Below are positions 44,382-53,698 of a stretch of DNA of 64,000 bases, in pieces. Below the pieces are notes generated by a model, which made no database searches, was not told where the DNA came from, and saw only the letters and a list, made by a program, of their open reading frames with translations. The translations under genes and the position numbers were made by a program. Source of the stretch: Hymenobacter sp. H14-R3 (GTDB taxonomy: Bacteria; Bacteroidota; Bacteroidia; Cytophagales; Hymenobacteraceae); assembly GCF_030063445.1 (NCBI RefSeq), contig NZ_JASITD010000010.1:116854-180853 (forward strand), read 5' to 3'. How positions within the stretch are numbered: the first letter of the stretch is position 1; each line of letters starts with the position of its first letter.

Positions 44382-45083
44382 TTAGCTTTTGCCACCAAAC
44401 AGGTAGTGCACCTGAAACTGGAATACGCCGTTGTGGAAGTTGTTGCTACCTTGTATGGGAGCGTTACCGGTGTTAAAACCGTCCTTGTACACGTTGGAGA
44501 AGTCACCGGTGTAGCGCAGGCCTAGGCCCAGGCCGCTCGTAATCTGGTAACCAATGCCACCTACGTAGCCGATGCCCACGGGCACCATGCGGTCGCGGCT
44601 GCTATAAACAGTGACTTCTTTGGGGCTACCCGCCTTCTCACCCTGCGGGCGAAAAAACTCGCGGTCGCGAAGTGCAAAGCTGGCCTGCGGACCGAGTTCG
44701 AAAAATAGGCCTTTGCCAGCCTCGCCCGTATTTACTTTAAACAATACAGGTACGTCGATATAGGATAGCGTTGAGCGGTATTGCTGCCCGTTGTAAGGAG
44801 CTAAGTTGCTACCAGCCGGGTAGTTAGATTGGCTGATAAAAGTGCCCTTTTGTGAGTACAGTCCTTCAACCTGAATAGAAGTCATGTCCGAAAGGCCGTA
44901 GTTTACAAGTACACCGGCCGTAAAACCAGGCTTAAAGCCCGTGTCTTTGCCAATATCCCCACCGCCCGTGTAAGAGCTCAGGTTGAAGCCACCCTTAACA
45001 CCATATTTTACGACGCCGCTCTGGGCATTGGCCGCACCGGCGAAGCCAGCGAGCAGACCGAGAGAAAGAAGTACCTTTTTCAT
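44382..45083 (-). CDS. small outer membrane beta-barrel protein, second
   Basis: A 233-residue exported barrel with signal peptide MKKVLLSLGLLAGFAGAANAQ. The pattern is similar to the previous gene: GVKGGFNLSSYTGGG, VNYGLSDMTSIQVEGLYSQKG, SYIDVPVLFKVN, GLGLGLRYTGDFSN and a terminal FQFQVHYLFGG. The two are paralogues with separate promoters. Probably structural or passive in the outer membrane. No role can be assigned. Confidence 0.85.
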   Translation of the reverse strand: MKKVLLSLGLLAGFAGAANAQSGVVKYGVKGGFNLSSYTGGGDIGKDTGFKPGFTAGVLVNYGLSDMTSIQVEGLYSQKGTFISQSNYPAGSNLAPYNGQQYRSTLSYIDVPVLFKVNTGEAGKGLFFELGPQASFALRDREFFRPQGEKAGSPKEVTVYSSRDRMVPVGIGYVGGIGYQITSGLGLGLRYTGDFSNVYKDGFNTGNAPIQGSNNFHNGVFQFQVHYLFGGKS

Positions 45084-45242
45084 GACTGAATTAGTTAATT
45101 AAGCCCTGGTCGGCTAGAGATAAAATAATTGACGGGCGGTGGCCAGGATGCCCCTTATACCAGTCAGGGCGGGTTGAGGTTTAGCATCTGAATAGAATTC
45201 GGGGGTTTTTGCGAGCCGCTTGGGCCGGGCCGCGTCGGCGCG

Positions 45243-45250
45243 TAGCTTTG
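45243..45250 (+). promoter_or_regulatory. -7 promoter box of the PagL-like gene
   Basis: TAGCTTTG fits TAnnTTTG exactly, 20 bases before the first candidate start at 45270. Confidence 0.45.
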
Positions 45251-45269
45251 AAGCTACTTCAGTTGATAC

Positions 45270-46430
45270 GTGGTGCTAGCGTTGGGCTTTCGGTTGCAGT
45301 GGGCTAAATATTATCTACTTAGCGCCGCCTTGTTGAGTTGGCTAAGCGCCGCGTTGCCGGCCCGGGCCCAGGCCCAAACCCCAACCGACTCGCTCGAAAA
45401 AAAAATAGCGCGGGGCGCATTTATTTTTGGAGCCTACGCCCAAGGGGGTATTATCATCAGCCACACGGCCCCGGTGAGCCACCTGGTGGCCTCGCATCCT
45501 ACGGGGTTTGAGCTCAACGTGCAGCGCCAAACTACCGGGTCTGCCGCCTGGCACAGCTGGTACAAATACCCCAAAGTGGGCTTGGCGCTGGTGTACTACG
45601 ACTACCACAACCCCATTCTGGGCCGCAGCTACGCGGCGTCGGTATACCTGAGCAAGCCCATCAGCCGCACGGGGCACCACGATTTCAGCTTTCGGCTGGG
45701 TACCGGGCTGGCCTACTTCCCCGAGCACTACGACCTCTACACTAACCGCAAAAACACGTTTGTGGGCTCGCCGCTCAACGCCACGCTACAGCTGCGCCTA
45801 GAGTATGACGTGGCCCTGAGCGAGCACCTGGGGCTGCTGCTAGGGCTGGCCCTCAACCATTACTCCAACGGCGGCACGGCCAAACCCAACTTCGGCATCA
45901 ACCTGCCCACGTTGCAGGTGGGCCTCAACTACTACCAGCAGCGCGTGGTGCCAATAGCGCCCGGCCCGGCCCCGGAGCCTGCCGATATCGGGCATAACTT
46001 CTTCAACATCAGCACGAGCGCGGGCTACAAGCAGCGCACCGGCGGCGACACCCGGCGCTACCTCGTCAGCTCGGTTACGCTGGCCGCGGGGCGGCGCATC
46101 AGCCGCAAAAGCAACCTGCTGGTGGGGGCGGAGGGCTTCTGCGACCGTTCGCTGCTGGCCGTGCTGCGCGACACCGCCCGCAGCCAGGACCACCTGCCCG
46201 ACACCAAAAAAGCCAGCGCCTTCGTGGGCCACGAGCTGCTGCTGGGCCGGCTGGCGCTGGTTACGCACCTGGGGGTGTACCTGTATAATCCCTACAAATC
46301 CAACCCGCCCTACTACGAGCGCGTGGGGCTTAAGTATCAGTTTACCGACCTGCTCTTTGCCGACATCGACCTGAAAGTGCACCGCGCCACGGCCGACGTT
46401 ATTGAGTTTAAGGTAGGGGTGAAGCTGTAG
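45270..46430 (+). CDS. PagL-like lipid A deacylase / acyloxyacyl hydrolase family protein
   Basis: A 386-residue exported protein with a hydrophobic leader (AALLSWLSAALPARAQA). The PagL signature is seen as LNHYSNGGTAKPNFGIN, giving His197 and Ser199 counted from the GTG at 45270. In Pseudomonas PagL a Glu completes the triad in PNxGxE. Here that position is Asn211. The C-terminal half adds a second beta-rich part absent from short PagL. PagL removes a 3-O-linked acyl chain from lipid A in the outer membrane. The start is uncertain: GTG 45270, GTG 45273 or a later TTG. Confidence 0.75.
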   Translation: MVLALGFRLQWAKYYLLSAALLSWLSAALPARAQAQTPTDSLEKKIARGAFIFGAYAQGGIIISHTAPVSHLVASHPTGFELNVQRQTTGSAAWHSWYKYPKVGLALVYYDYHNPILGRSYAASVYLSKPISRTGHHDFSFRLGTGLAYFPEHYDLYTNRKNTFVGSPLNATLQLRLEYDVALSEHLGLLLGLALNHYSNGGTAKPNFGINLPTLQVGLNYYQQRVVPIAPGPAPEPADIGHNFFNISTSAGYKQRTGGDTRRYLVSSVTLAAGRRISRKSNLLVGAEGFCDRSLLAVLRDTARSQDHLPDTKKASAFVGHELLLGRLALVTHLGVYLYNPYKSNPPYYERVGLKYQFTDLLFADIDLKVHRATADVIEFKVGVKL

Positions 46431-46570
46431 CCGGCCGGCGCTTCGACGGGCAAAAAAGCCGGTCTGGGTGCCTGTTGCCAACGCTTGAGCCACAAGAAGT
46501 TGCGCCCCAGCTACCGGCTATGCACCTTTAATGCACAAACCCCGCTGACTTTCCGGGTTTTGCCTGCGCC

Positions 46571-47290
46571 GTGCTTGCTACCCTGCTTCAGTACACCCGC
46601 TACCTGCACATTGCGGCGGGATTCATCGGGTTTTTTGTGGCCCCGGTGGCGCTGGCCGTGCGCAAAGGCGGGCCAGCGCACCGGCGCTGGGGGCTGGTAT
46701 TTTTTTGGGCGATGGTAGTGGCCGGCAGCACGGCCATCTTCAACGCGAGCTTTAAAGGTATGACTTTCTTGCTGTTAACAGGAATTTTTAGTCTGTACCT
46801 CGCCTTGTTTGGCTACCGCTCACTCTACCAGAAGCACCTAGCGGTGGGCCGCGCTGCGGGCGCCCGCCCCGCCCTGGCCGACTGGCTGCTGGCCGGGGCC
46901 GGGCTACTCATTTTCAGTGGCACGCTGGGGTATGGGGTAATGGCGGGCGTGGTGCCCTCCCTGGTATTTGGGCTGATAGGGATGCTGCTGACCGGCCGGC
47001 AACTGGCGGGCCTGCGGCGGCGCGGGCCGTGGCCGGCGGGGCAATGGCTGCTCAATCACATGTCGGGCTTCGTGGGGGCGTATATCGCGGCGGTATCAGC
47101 TTTTTCGGCCACCAGCCTGCCTTTCATTCCCTGGCCCTGGAATTTTCTGTGGCCTACCCTGGTGTTCGTGCCGCCCCTGGTATGGGTGAGCCGGAGCTAC
47201 AAAGCCCGCTTCGCTCAGGGCCAGCGCCCCGCCGATGTACTGGAAGTGCGTATTCAGCCGGCTACGGCACAGGTAATTTATAAGGGGTAA
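46571..47290 (+). CDS. integral membrane protein of unknown function
   Basis: A 239-residue protein with a GTG start at 46571 and about seven hydrophobic helices. The first helix region has YLHIAAGFIGFFVAP with a His, and later LLNHMSGFVGAYIAA carries another, a layout seen in DUF2306-like membrane proteins that might bind heme. RKGGPAHRRWG forms the first cytoplasmic loop. I do not recognise a named family with confidence. The gene is convergent with pyrD, and a family A palindrome lies between the two stops. Confidence 0.68.
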   Translation: MLATLLQYTRYLHIAAGFIGFFVAPVALAVRKGGPAHRRWGLVFFWAMVVAGSTAIFNASFKGMTFLLLTGIFSLYLALFGYRSLYQKHLAVGRAAGARPALADWLLAGAGLLIFSGTLGYGVMAGVVPSLVFGLIGMLLTGRQLAGLRRRGPWPAGQWLLNHMSGFVGAYIAAVSAFSATSLPFIPWPWNFLWPTLVFVPPLVWVSRSYKARFAQGQRPADVLEVRIQPATAQVIYKG

Positions 47291-47292
47291 CA

Positions 47293-47389
47293 GAACGTCA
47301 TGCTGACCAAGGAAGCATCTCGTTCGCCTCATTGGACGAATGGGGTTACTACCCCACGCGAGATGCCCCCTGCCGTCAGCATGACGTTC
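47293..47389. repeat. family A palindrome, copy 2
   Basis: GAACGTCATGCTGAC and GTCAGCATGACGTTC form the ends. The inner part is imperfectly paired and contains TGGGGTTAC, also seen inside copy 4. It fills the gap between convergent genes, 2 bases from each stop. Confidence 0.85.
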
Positions 47390-47391
47390 CG

Positions 47392-48432
47392 TTACCCATT
47401 GCCCACCACCAGCTGCTTATTAATTTTCCTCACCAGCCCGGGGCCTTCATAAATAAAGCCCGTGTAGAGCTGCACCAGCGCTGCGCCGGCGGCTAGCTTT
47501 TCGAGCGCATCGGCAGCCGAGTGGATGCCGCCCGCCCCGATAATGGGCAGCGCGCCCTGGCTGCGGCGGTGCAGGTAGGCGATAACCTCGGTGGCCCGCG
47601 CCCGCAGGGGCCGCCCGCTAAGGCCGCCCGCGCCGTAGCCAGCCACCTGGCCGGCGGCGGTGGTCAGCCCGTCGCGGCTGATGGTGGTGTTGGTGGCTAC
47701 CAGGCCGCTGAGCTGGGTTTCGCGGGCTATTTCGAGGATGTCGTCGAGCTGCGCATTGGTGAGGTCGGGCGCTATCTTGAGCAGGAGGGGGCGCGGCTGG
47801 GGGCGGGCCAGGTTGCGCTCCTGTACTTGCTGCAACAACTTGATTAACGGCTTCTTATCCTGGAGCTCGCGCAGGCCGGGCGTGTTGGGCGAACTCACGT
47901 TGACCACAAAATAATCGACTACTTCGGCCAGGGCCTCGAAGGCGGCCACGTAATCGTCGCCGGCGCGCTCGTTGGGCGTGTCCTTGTTCTTGCCGATGTT
48001 GCCCCCGATGATGAGGTGCCGGTTGCGGCGCTGGCGCAGGCGGGCGGCCACGGCGGTGGCCCCGTCGTTGTTGAACCCCATGCGGTTAATCAGCGCCTCA
48101 TCCTGGGGCAGCCGAAACAGGCGCGGCTGCGGGTTGCCGGGCTGCGGCCGGGGCGTAACGGTGCCAATCTCGACGAAGCCGAAGCCCATGGTGGCCAGCT
48201 CGTCGGTGAGGGCCGCGTTCTTATCGAAGCCCGCCGCCAAGCCCACGGGGTTGGCAAACTGGAGCCCGAACACCGTGCGCGCCAGGCTGGGGTGGCGGTA
48301 GTCGTAGAGGCCGCGCAGCGCGGCAGCAGTACCTGGTAACTGACTGGTCCACTTCAGGTTATCGAATACGAAGTGATGGGCGCGCTCGGCATCGAGCTTG
48401 AAAAGGAGCGGCTTAACGACGGACTTATACAC
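47392..48432 (-). CDS. pyrD: dihydroorotate dehydrogenase, quinone type
   Basis: A 346-residue flavoenzyme oxidising dihydroorotate to orotate in pyrimidine synthesis, linked to the membrane quinone pool. Class 2 features are the N-terminal helix (YKSVVKPLLFKLDAERAHH), FANPVGLAAGFDKN, FVEIGTVTPRPQPGNP, and NVSSPNTPGLR with the catalytic Ser. IIGAGGIHSAADA binds FMN phosphate. The start is probably the GTG at 48432, matching the family pattern. A TTG at 48447 is possible. Confidence 0.95.
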   Translation of the reverse strand: MYKSVVKPLLFKLDAERAHHFVFDNLKWTSQLPGTAAALRGLYDYRHPSLARTVFGLQFANPVGLAAGFDKNAALTDELATMGFGFVEIGTVTPRPQPGNPQPRLFRLPQDEALINRMGFNNDGATAVAARLRQRRNRHLIIGGNIGKNKDTPNERAGDDYVAAFEALAEVVDYFVVNVSSPNTPGLRELQDKKPLIKLLQQVQERNLARPQPRPLLLKIAPDLTNAQLDDILEIARETQLSGLVATNTTISRDGLTTAAGQVAGYGAGGLSGRPLRARATEVIAYLHRRSQGALPIIGAGGIHSAADALEKLAAGAALVQLYTGFIYEGPGLVRKINKQLVVGNG

Positions 48433-48519
48433 CAGCAGGGGAGGCAACGGACGATGACGGACAAACCCAACTAGCCAGCGTTGTGGCGCAACGCTTCTGG
48501 CTAAATGCGTTGGGCAAAG

Positions 48520-50058
48520 TTACCCCGCCCAGCCCTCGCGGTCGAGGCTGCGGTACTGAATGGCTTCGGCAAGGTGCTGAATCTGAATCTCTTCGGTATC
48601 AGCGAGGTCGGCAATGGTGCGGGCCACTTTCAGGATGCGGTCGTAGGCGCGGGCGCTCAGGCCAAGGCGCTCCATGGCCGTTTTGAGCAGCGTGCGGCCG
48701 GCCTCACTTATCTCGCAGATGTCCTTCACCATTTGCGGGGGCATCATGGCGTTGGAGTGCACGTCGGCCTGGTCGGCGAAGCGCTTGGTCTGCACGTCGC
48801 GGGCTTTCTCCACGCGCAACTGAATGTCGTGGCTGGTTTCCGACTTGCGGGTTTCCGTCATCTGGTCGAAGGTCACGGGCGTTACCTCCACGTGCAGGTC
48901 GATGCGGTCGAGTAGCGGTCCCGACACCTTGTTGAGGTACTTTTGCACCACGCCGGGGCCGCATACGCACTCCTTGTCGGGGTGGTTGTAATACCCACAC
49001 GGACAAGGGTTCATGCTGGCAATGAGCATAAAATTGGCCGGAAAATCGATGCTCACCTTGGCCCGCGAAATCGTGACGCGGCGCTCTTCCAGCGGCTGGC
49101 GCATCACCTCCAGCACGGTGCGCTTGAACTCGGGCAGCTCATCGAGAAACAGCACACCATTGTGCGAAAGCGAGATTTCGCCTGGCTGCGGGTTGCTGCC
49201 GCCGCCCACCAGCGCCACGTCCGAAATGGTGTGGTGCGGGGCCCGAAAGGGCCGCTGGTTGAGCAAGCCCTGGCCGGTGCTCAGCTTGCCGGCCACCGAG
49301 TGAATCTTGGTAGTTTCGAGGGCCTCCTGCATGTTGAGGGGTGGTAAAATGGTGGGCAAACGCTTGGCCAGCATGGTTTTGCCCGCGCCGGGCGGCCCAA
49401 TCATAATCACGTTGTGGCCGCCGGCCGCCGCTATTTCCAGCGCGCGCTTGATGTTTTCCTGGCCCTGCACGTCGGCAAAGTCGGCGGCGTACTGGTTGGC
49501 GGTGTGCTGAAAGATGTCGCGCGTGTCAATGCGCACGGGCTCAATCACTTCACGGCCTTCAAAGAAGTCGATGGCCTGCTGCATCGTCTCCACCGGAATC
49601 ACATCGAGGTTGTTAACGATGGCCGCTTCCTGGGCGTTTTCCTTGGGCAGAATAATGCCCTTAAACCCCTCCTTGCGGGCCTGAATGGCAATGGGCAGCA
49701 CGCCCTTGATGGGCCGCAGCGCGCCGTCGAGCGAGAGCTCGCCCATAATGATGTAATCGCCTAGATTATCAGTAGTTAGCTGCTGCGAAGCGTGCAAAAT
49801 GCCCAGCGCAATGGGCAGGTCATAGGCCGCGCCTTCCTTGCGGATATCGGCCGGGGCCATGTTCACCACCACCTTGGTGCGGGGCATGCGGTAGCCGCGC
49901 AATTTCAGGGCCGACTCGATGCGCTGCTGGCTTTCCTTGATGGCGCTGTCGGCCAAACCCACCACGTAGAACAGCGTGCCCGCCGTCACAACTACTTCAA
50001 TGGTAATGGTATACGCATTAACCCCTTGCACGGCGGAGCCGTAGGTTTTAGTCAGCAT
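48520..50058 (-). CDS. YifB/ComM-type Mg-chelatase-like AAA+ ATPase
   Basis: A 512-residue protein with the ComM layout. The N-terminal part is TYGSAVQGVNAYTITIEV with GLADSAIKESQQRIESAL. The ATPase core has Walker A GPPGAGKTMLAKRLPTILPP, Walker B VLFLDELPEF and the Cys-rich MNPCPCGYYNHPDKECVCG. ComM acts as a branch-migration helicase in natural transformation. Whether this bacterium is competent is unknown. It lies upstream of pyrD on the same strand and downstream of gmhA across a 180-base gap with two repeat elements. Confidence 0.92.
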   Translation of the reverse strand: MLTKTYGSAVQGVNAYTITIEVVVTAGTLFYVVGLADSAIKESQQRIESALKLRGYRMPRTKVVVNMAPADIRKEGAAYDLPIALGILHASQQLTTDNLGDYIIMGELSLDGALRPIKGVLPIAIQARKEGFKGIILPKENAQEAAIVNNLDVIPVETMQQAIDFFEGREVIEPVRIDTRDIFQHTANQYAADFADVQGQENIKRALEIAAAGGHNVIMIGPPGAGKTMLAKRLPTILPPLNMQEALETTKIHSVAGKLSTGQGLLNQRPFRAPHHTISDVALVGGGSNPQPGEISLSHNGVLFLDELPEFKRTVLEVMRQPLEERRVTISRAKVSIDFPANFMLIASMNPCPCGYYNHPDKECVCGPGVVQKYLNKVSGPLLDRIDLHVEVTPVTFDQMTETRKSETSHDIQLRVEKARDVQTKRFADQADVHSNAMMPPQMVKDICEISEAGRTLLKTAMERLGLSARAYDRILKVARTIADLADTEEIQIQHLAEAIQYRSLDREGWAG

Positions 50059-50132
50059 CTTTTTAGTATAACGATTTTACCTACAAAAGAACGGCAGGCC
50101 CGCGCATAAACGGTGGGGGAGGGGCCAAAAAA

Positions 50133-50167
50133 GAACGTCATGCATTCCGCAGGGAAGCATGACGTTC
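50133..50167. repeat. family A palindrome, minimal copy
   Basis: 35 bases: GAACGTCATGCATTCCGCAG then GGAAGCATGACGTTC. It keeps only the ends of the larger family A elements. Confidence 0.75.
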
Positions 50168-50186
50168 TGATTAAAGCAAACGTTTG

Positions 50187-50218
50187 TCCTTGCGAGCGCA
50201 ACGCAGTGGAGCACGTAA
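50187..50218. repeat. family B element, single arm
   Basis: TCCTTGCGAGCGCAACGCAG then TGGAGCACGTAA, matching the arms at 60506-60629. It sits 20 bases from the minimal family A copy. Confidence 0.7.
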
Positions 50219-50240
50219 GCCCTATTAAGCGAGCAAAAAA

Positions 50241-50822
50241 CTACGCGATTACCAGCTTCTCAATTAGCAATATCAGGATGTGAATGACCTTGATGTGCAC
50301 CTCCTGGATGCGGTCGGCAAAGCCGAAGTGCGGCACGCGAAGCTCCACGTCGCTGAGGGCGGCGAGCTGGCCGCCGTCTTTGCCGGTAAGGCTCACGACT
50401 TTCATGCCGGCGGCGCGGGCGGCCTCGGCCGCGCGCAGGATGTTGGGCGAGTTGCCGCTGGTGCTGATGGCCAGCAGCACATCGCCGGGCCGGCCCAGCG
50501 CCTCCACGAAGCGGCTGAATACGAACTCGAAGCCGAAGTCATTGGCCACGCAGGTCATGTGCGAGGCTTCGGTGAGGGCGATGGCGGCCAGGGCGCGGCG
50601 GTTGTGGCGGTAGCGGCCGCTCAGCTCCTCGGCAAAGTGCTGGGCGTCGCAGAGGCTGCCGCCGTTGCCGCAGGTGAGGACTTTGCCGCCGCCATTGAGG
50701 CTGGCCGCAAATAGCTCAGCGGCCTGGGCAATGCGGGCGAGGTTGGGTTCATCGGCCAAAAACTGGTCGAGCACGGAGCGGGCTTCAGTCAGCTCGGCGC
50801 GGATGAGGTCGGGGAGGTGCAA
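50241..50822 (-). CDS. gmhA: sedoheptulose-7-phosphate isomerase
   Basis: A 193-residue SIS-domain enzyme that starts heptose synthesis for lipopolysaccharide or other glycans. Visible motifs are [28 protein letters not shown] and [11 protein letters not shown], with the C-terminal [11 protein letters not shown] helix. No ATG is available at the right place: the frame begins with TTG at 50822, 10 bases from the upstream gene's stop. Together with the lipid A-related genes nearby it points to envelope glycan synthesis. Confidence 0.9.
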   Translation of the reverse strand: MHLPDLIRAELTEARSVLDQFLADEPNLARIAQAAELFAASLNGGGKVLTCGNGGSLCDAQHFAEELSGRYRHNRRALAAIALTEASHMTCVANDFGFEFVFSRFVEALGRPGDVLLAISTSGNSPNILRAAEAARAAGMKVVSLTGKDGGQLAALSDVELRVPHFGFADRIQEVHIKVIHILILLIEKLVIA

Positions 50823-50831
50823 GCAGAAAAA

Positions 50832-51260
50832 CTAGTAGGTGGGTGGGGGAGTGGGCGGCGTGTTATAAGCCTGGGGATAAGTGGGCGCAGCAGGGCCAGG
50901 CGTCGGGGGCACGCTGCGGGCGGGCGGATACACGGTGGGGTTGGGCAGGTGCTGCGGCTGCATGGGGGGCTTTTTAGCGTCGAAAAGCTGGGCTTTTAGC
51001 TCGTTTATTTTCTGCTCCTGCTTCGATACATTGCGGCGCAGCAGGCCGCTGTCGGCTTTCTCCACCAGCATGAGCAGGGCCGTGACGAATACGCCCACCC
51101 AGGTGAGGCCCAGCAGCAGGTTCACCTCCATGCCCAGCGTGTAGGCTTCGACCCCAAACACGCTCATGGACGAGCGCACGGCCGGGAAAAACAGGAAGAG
51201 CAGCGCCACAAGCAAGTAAAGTAGCGCAATGATGGTAACAATGCGTTTGAGAAAGAGCAT
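50832..51260 (-). CDS. membrane protein with coiled-coil and proline-rich tail
   Basis: A 142-residue protein with two hydrophobic segments at about 7-28 and 42-66 (TIIALLYLLVALLFLFF, VNLLLGLTWVGVFVTALLML). A heptad region follows (SKQEQKINELKAQLFDA), then a Pro/Tyr-rich C-terminus (PTYPQAYNTPPTPPPTY). It is likely anchored in the inner membrane with the tail in the cytoplasm. It lies 10 bases upstream of gmhA and could be co-transcribed with it. Function is unknown. Confidence 0.75.
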   Translation of the reverse strand: MLFLKRIVTIIALLYLLVALLFLFFPAVRSSMSVFGVEAYTLGMEVNLLLGLTWVGVFVTALLMLVEKADSGLLRRNVSKQEQKINELKAQLFDAKKPPMQPQHLPNPTVYPPARSVPPTPGPAAPTYPQAYNTPPTPPPTY

Positions 51261-51329
51261 AACGAAGGAGCAAAAGGATGGATGAATGCCAAAAATAGGC
51301 TGAACCAGCAGGCTCGCTTTCCCTTACGT

Positions 51330-53177
51330 TCAGACTAACGCGGCGTTGGTTTGCAGCTGGCTAAGGCGGTGGTAGAGGCCGCCCTCGCGCAGCAGCAGCT
51401 CGTCGTGGGTGCCGCGCTCCACAATGCGGCCGTGCTGGAGCACGATAATCTCGTCGGCGTGGCGCACCGTGCTGAGGCGGTGGGCAATAACGAGCGAGGT
51501 GCGCGAGGCCATGAGGCGCGTAAGGGCCTCCTGCACCAGCTTCTCGCTCTCGGTGTCGAGGGCCGAGGTGGCTTCGTCGAGAATGAGAATGGGCGGGTTG
51601 CGCAAAATGGCGCGGGCAATGCTCAAGCGCTGGCGCTGCCCGCCCGAGAGCCGCCCGCCCCGGTCGCCGATGGTGGTTTGGTAGCCGTCGGGCGAGGCCA
51701 TGATAAAGTCGTGGGCATTGGCCGTTTTAGCGGCTTCTATCACCTCTTCCTCTGTGGCTTCGGTGTTAAACTTGATGTTGTTGTAAATGGTATCGTTAAA
51801 CAGGATGCTTTCCTGCGTGACGATGCCCATCTGGGCGCGCACCGAGTGCAGGGTGCAGTCGCGCACGTCGTGGCCATCTATGAGCACCTGCCCGGCGCTA
51901 GGGTCGTAGAAGCGGGGCAGCAGGTCGGCCAGGGTGCTTTTGCCACCGCCGCTGGGGCCTACGAGCGCAATGGTCTGGCCCTTTTTCACGGTCAGGCTCA
52001 CGTCAAACAGCACGGGTACGTCGCCGTAGTGAAAGCTCAGGTTACGCAGTTCGACCTGCTCCTTAAACTCGGGCAGCTCGATGGCCCCCGGCTTATCGCG
52101 CACGTTCGACTCAGTATCAATAATGCTGAGCACCCGGCCGCCGGCCACCAGCCCGCGCTGGATGCCGCCAAACGCCCCCGAGAGGTTTTTGGCGGGCGTC
52201 AGAATCTGCGAAAACAGGATGATGTAGGTCATAAACTCCGAGGCTGACAGCCCGCCGGCCTCGCCGCTGAGCACCAGTGAGCCGCCGTAGTACAGCAGCC
52301 CCGCCACCACCGTCACGCCCGCAAACTCACTGAACGGCGAAGCCAGGTCGCGGGTGTTGTCGATGGCCTGCGTGGTGCGGGCGTATAAGTCATTCTGGTA
52401 CTGGAACTTACCAAACACGTAGTTGCGGGCGTTAAACGCCTTCACCACGCGCATGCCGCCCAGCGTCTCCTCAATCACCGAAAGCATAGCGCCCAGCGTG
52501 GTCTGGCTAATGGTGGCGTGGCGGCGCAGGCGCTTCGACACGCTGGCAATAATGCCGCCCGAAATGGGTAGCAGCACCAGCGAAAACAGTGTGAGCCGCG
52601 CCGACATCGAGAACAGCAGCACAAAAATGCCCACAATGTTGAGCGGCTCCTTGAACACGGCCGTGAGCGTATTGACCACCGAAATCTCGACCTCCTGCAC
52701 GTCATTCGTCAGGCGCGAAATGAGGTCGCCCTTGCGCTCGTTGGAGAAGTAGCCCAGCTCCAGCTCGGTGATGCGCCCGAAGAGCGCGCCGCGCACGTTG
52801 CGCACCACCCGCGCCCGCACCCGCGCCAGCAGCCGCCCGCCCAGGTAGCGAAACACGTTGCTCAGAAACACCGACACAATTATCAGTACGCACACAAACG
52901 CCAGCGTGCCCTGCTTGCCGTAGCGCCCCAGCATCTGGTTGAAGTAGTAGTTGAACAGCTCCTTGATGAAGTCGATGGACAGCGAGAAGGCCGGTAGTGC
53001 CGTCGGGGCGGCCACCGTGTGCGTATCGGTGGTGTTGAACAGCACGTTGAGCAGCGGAATAACCAGCGTGAAGTTGGCGATGCCGAAGAAGATGCCCAGC
53101 GTAGCGTACACCGCGTAAAGCGGCACAAAGTCGGCGTAGGGCCGCGAAAAGCTCAGCAGGCGCAGGTAAGTTCTCAA
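51330..53177 (-). CDS. MsbA-like ABC exporter, fused permease and ATPase
   Basis: A 615-residue lipid or drug exporter of the inner membrane. The permease half has the usual six hydrophobic segments. The ATPase has Walker A GPSGGGKSTLADLLPRFYDP, signature LSGGQRQRLSIARAIL, Walker B ILILDEATSALD and the switch His in IAHRLSTV. Near residue 40 is NFTLVIPLLNVLF. The start is a TTG at 53177 (LRTYLRLLSFSRPY), because the frame further upstream to 53216 only translates repeat sequence. Its closeness to gmhA suggests a lipid A or glycolipid substrate. Confidence 0.88.
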   Translation of the reverse strand: MRTYLRLLSFSRPYADFVPLYAVYATLGIFFGIANFTLVIPLLNVLFNTTDTHTVAAPTALPAFSLSIDFIKELFNYYFNQMLGRYGKQGTLAFVCVLIIVSVFLSNVFRYLGGRLLARVRARVVRNVRGALFGRITELELGYFSNERKGDLISRLTNDVQEVEISVVNTLTAVFKEPLNIVGIFVLLFSMSARLTLFSLVLLPISGGIIASVSKRLRRHATISQTTLGAMLSVIEETLGGMRVVKAFNARNYVFGKFQYQNDLYARTTQAIDNTRDLASPFSEFAGVTVVAGLLYYGGSLVLSGEAGGLSASEFMTYIILFSQILTPAKNLSGAFGGIQRGLVAGGRVLSIIDTESNVRDKPGAIELPEFKEQVELRNLSFHYGDVPVLFDVSLTVKKGQTIALVGPSGGGKSTLADLLPRFYDPSAGQVLIDGHDVRDCTLHSVRAQMGIVTQESILFNDTIYNNIKFNTEATEEEVIEAAKTANAHDFIMASPDGYQTTIGDRGGRLSGGQRQRLSIARAILRNPPILILDEATSALDTESEKLVQEALTRLMASRTSLVIAHRLSTVRHADEIIVLQHGRIVERGTHDELLLREGGLYHRLSQLQTNAALV

Positions 53178-53203
53178 AGAGTCACAGATTAAACGGCTTC
53201 CGG

Positions 53204-53262
53204 ACCGCAGATTCAAACGGATTAAACGGATTTCGCAGATACGCCGCTAAAGCGGCTGACTA
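53204..53262. repeat. family C repeat, left copy of a pair bracketing one gene
   Basis: ACCGCAGATTCAAACGGATT, AAACGGATTTCGCAGAT and a small palindrome with TAGTCAGCCGC reversed. A shorter partial copy lies just beside it at 53182-53195. Inverted to the copy at 53699. Confidence 0.85.
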
Positions 53263-53301
53263 TGCGAGGCGGGCGGGGCCGGGTGCTTTGTGGGGCGCTG
53301 G

Positions 53302-53649
53302 CTAGTGGCGAAACGTGGCGGTTACTTCAATTTTGCCTTGGATGTGCTGGTTGAACTCGGGCAGCTGCTCGGCGGGCACCCATAGCTCGTTGTGTTGGGC
53401 GTCGCCCACGTTTTGCACCGCGAATTGGGCCAGGTAGTCGGTAGCCACCGCGAAGCGCACCACGTGGCCCACGCCGTAGTAAGGCACGTTCCAGTCGCGG
53501 CTGATTTGCACCGCGTACTCCTCGTTCAGCACCGGATAGAAGATGGGCTGCTCCGGCAGCCGGGGCGGAAACGCCCGCCACCCGCTGGCCGCAATTAAAT
53601 CCAGCTCCACCTGATTAACAGGACGATACAAAAAAGTAATGTCAGCCAT
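53302..53649 (-). CDS. ADP-ribosylation/crystallin J1-like small protein
   Basis: A 115-residue cytoplasmic protein. The pattern FLYRPVNQVELDLIAASGWR, FPPRLPEQPIFYPVLN and AVQISRDWN matches a conserved bacterial family often annotated as ADP-ribosylation/crystallin J1. Its function is not established to my knowledge. It is bracketed on both sides by inverted family C repeats, 40-50 bases from each, the only gene in the window so enclosed. Promoter not identified. Confidence 0.72.
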   Translation of the reverse strand: MADITFLYRPVNQVELDLIAASGWRAFPPRLPEQPIFYPVLNEEYAVQISRDWNVPYYGVGHVVRFAVATDYLAQFAVQNVGDAQHNELWVPAEQLPEFNQHIQGKIEVTATFRH

Positions 53650-53698
53650 CTCAAATCAAAAAGGGGAAACAATCCAAAAGGCATAGTCAGCAAAAAGC

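Noticed and set aside
53178..53216. Longer start of the MsbA-like exporter
   Set aside because: Those codons only translate repeat DNA. The TTG at 53177 fits the family start.
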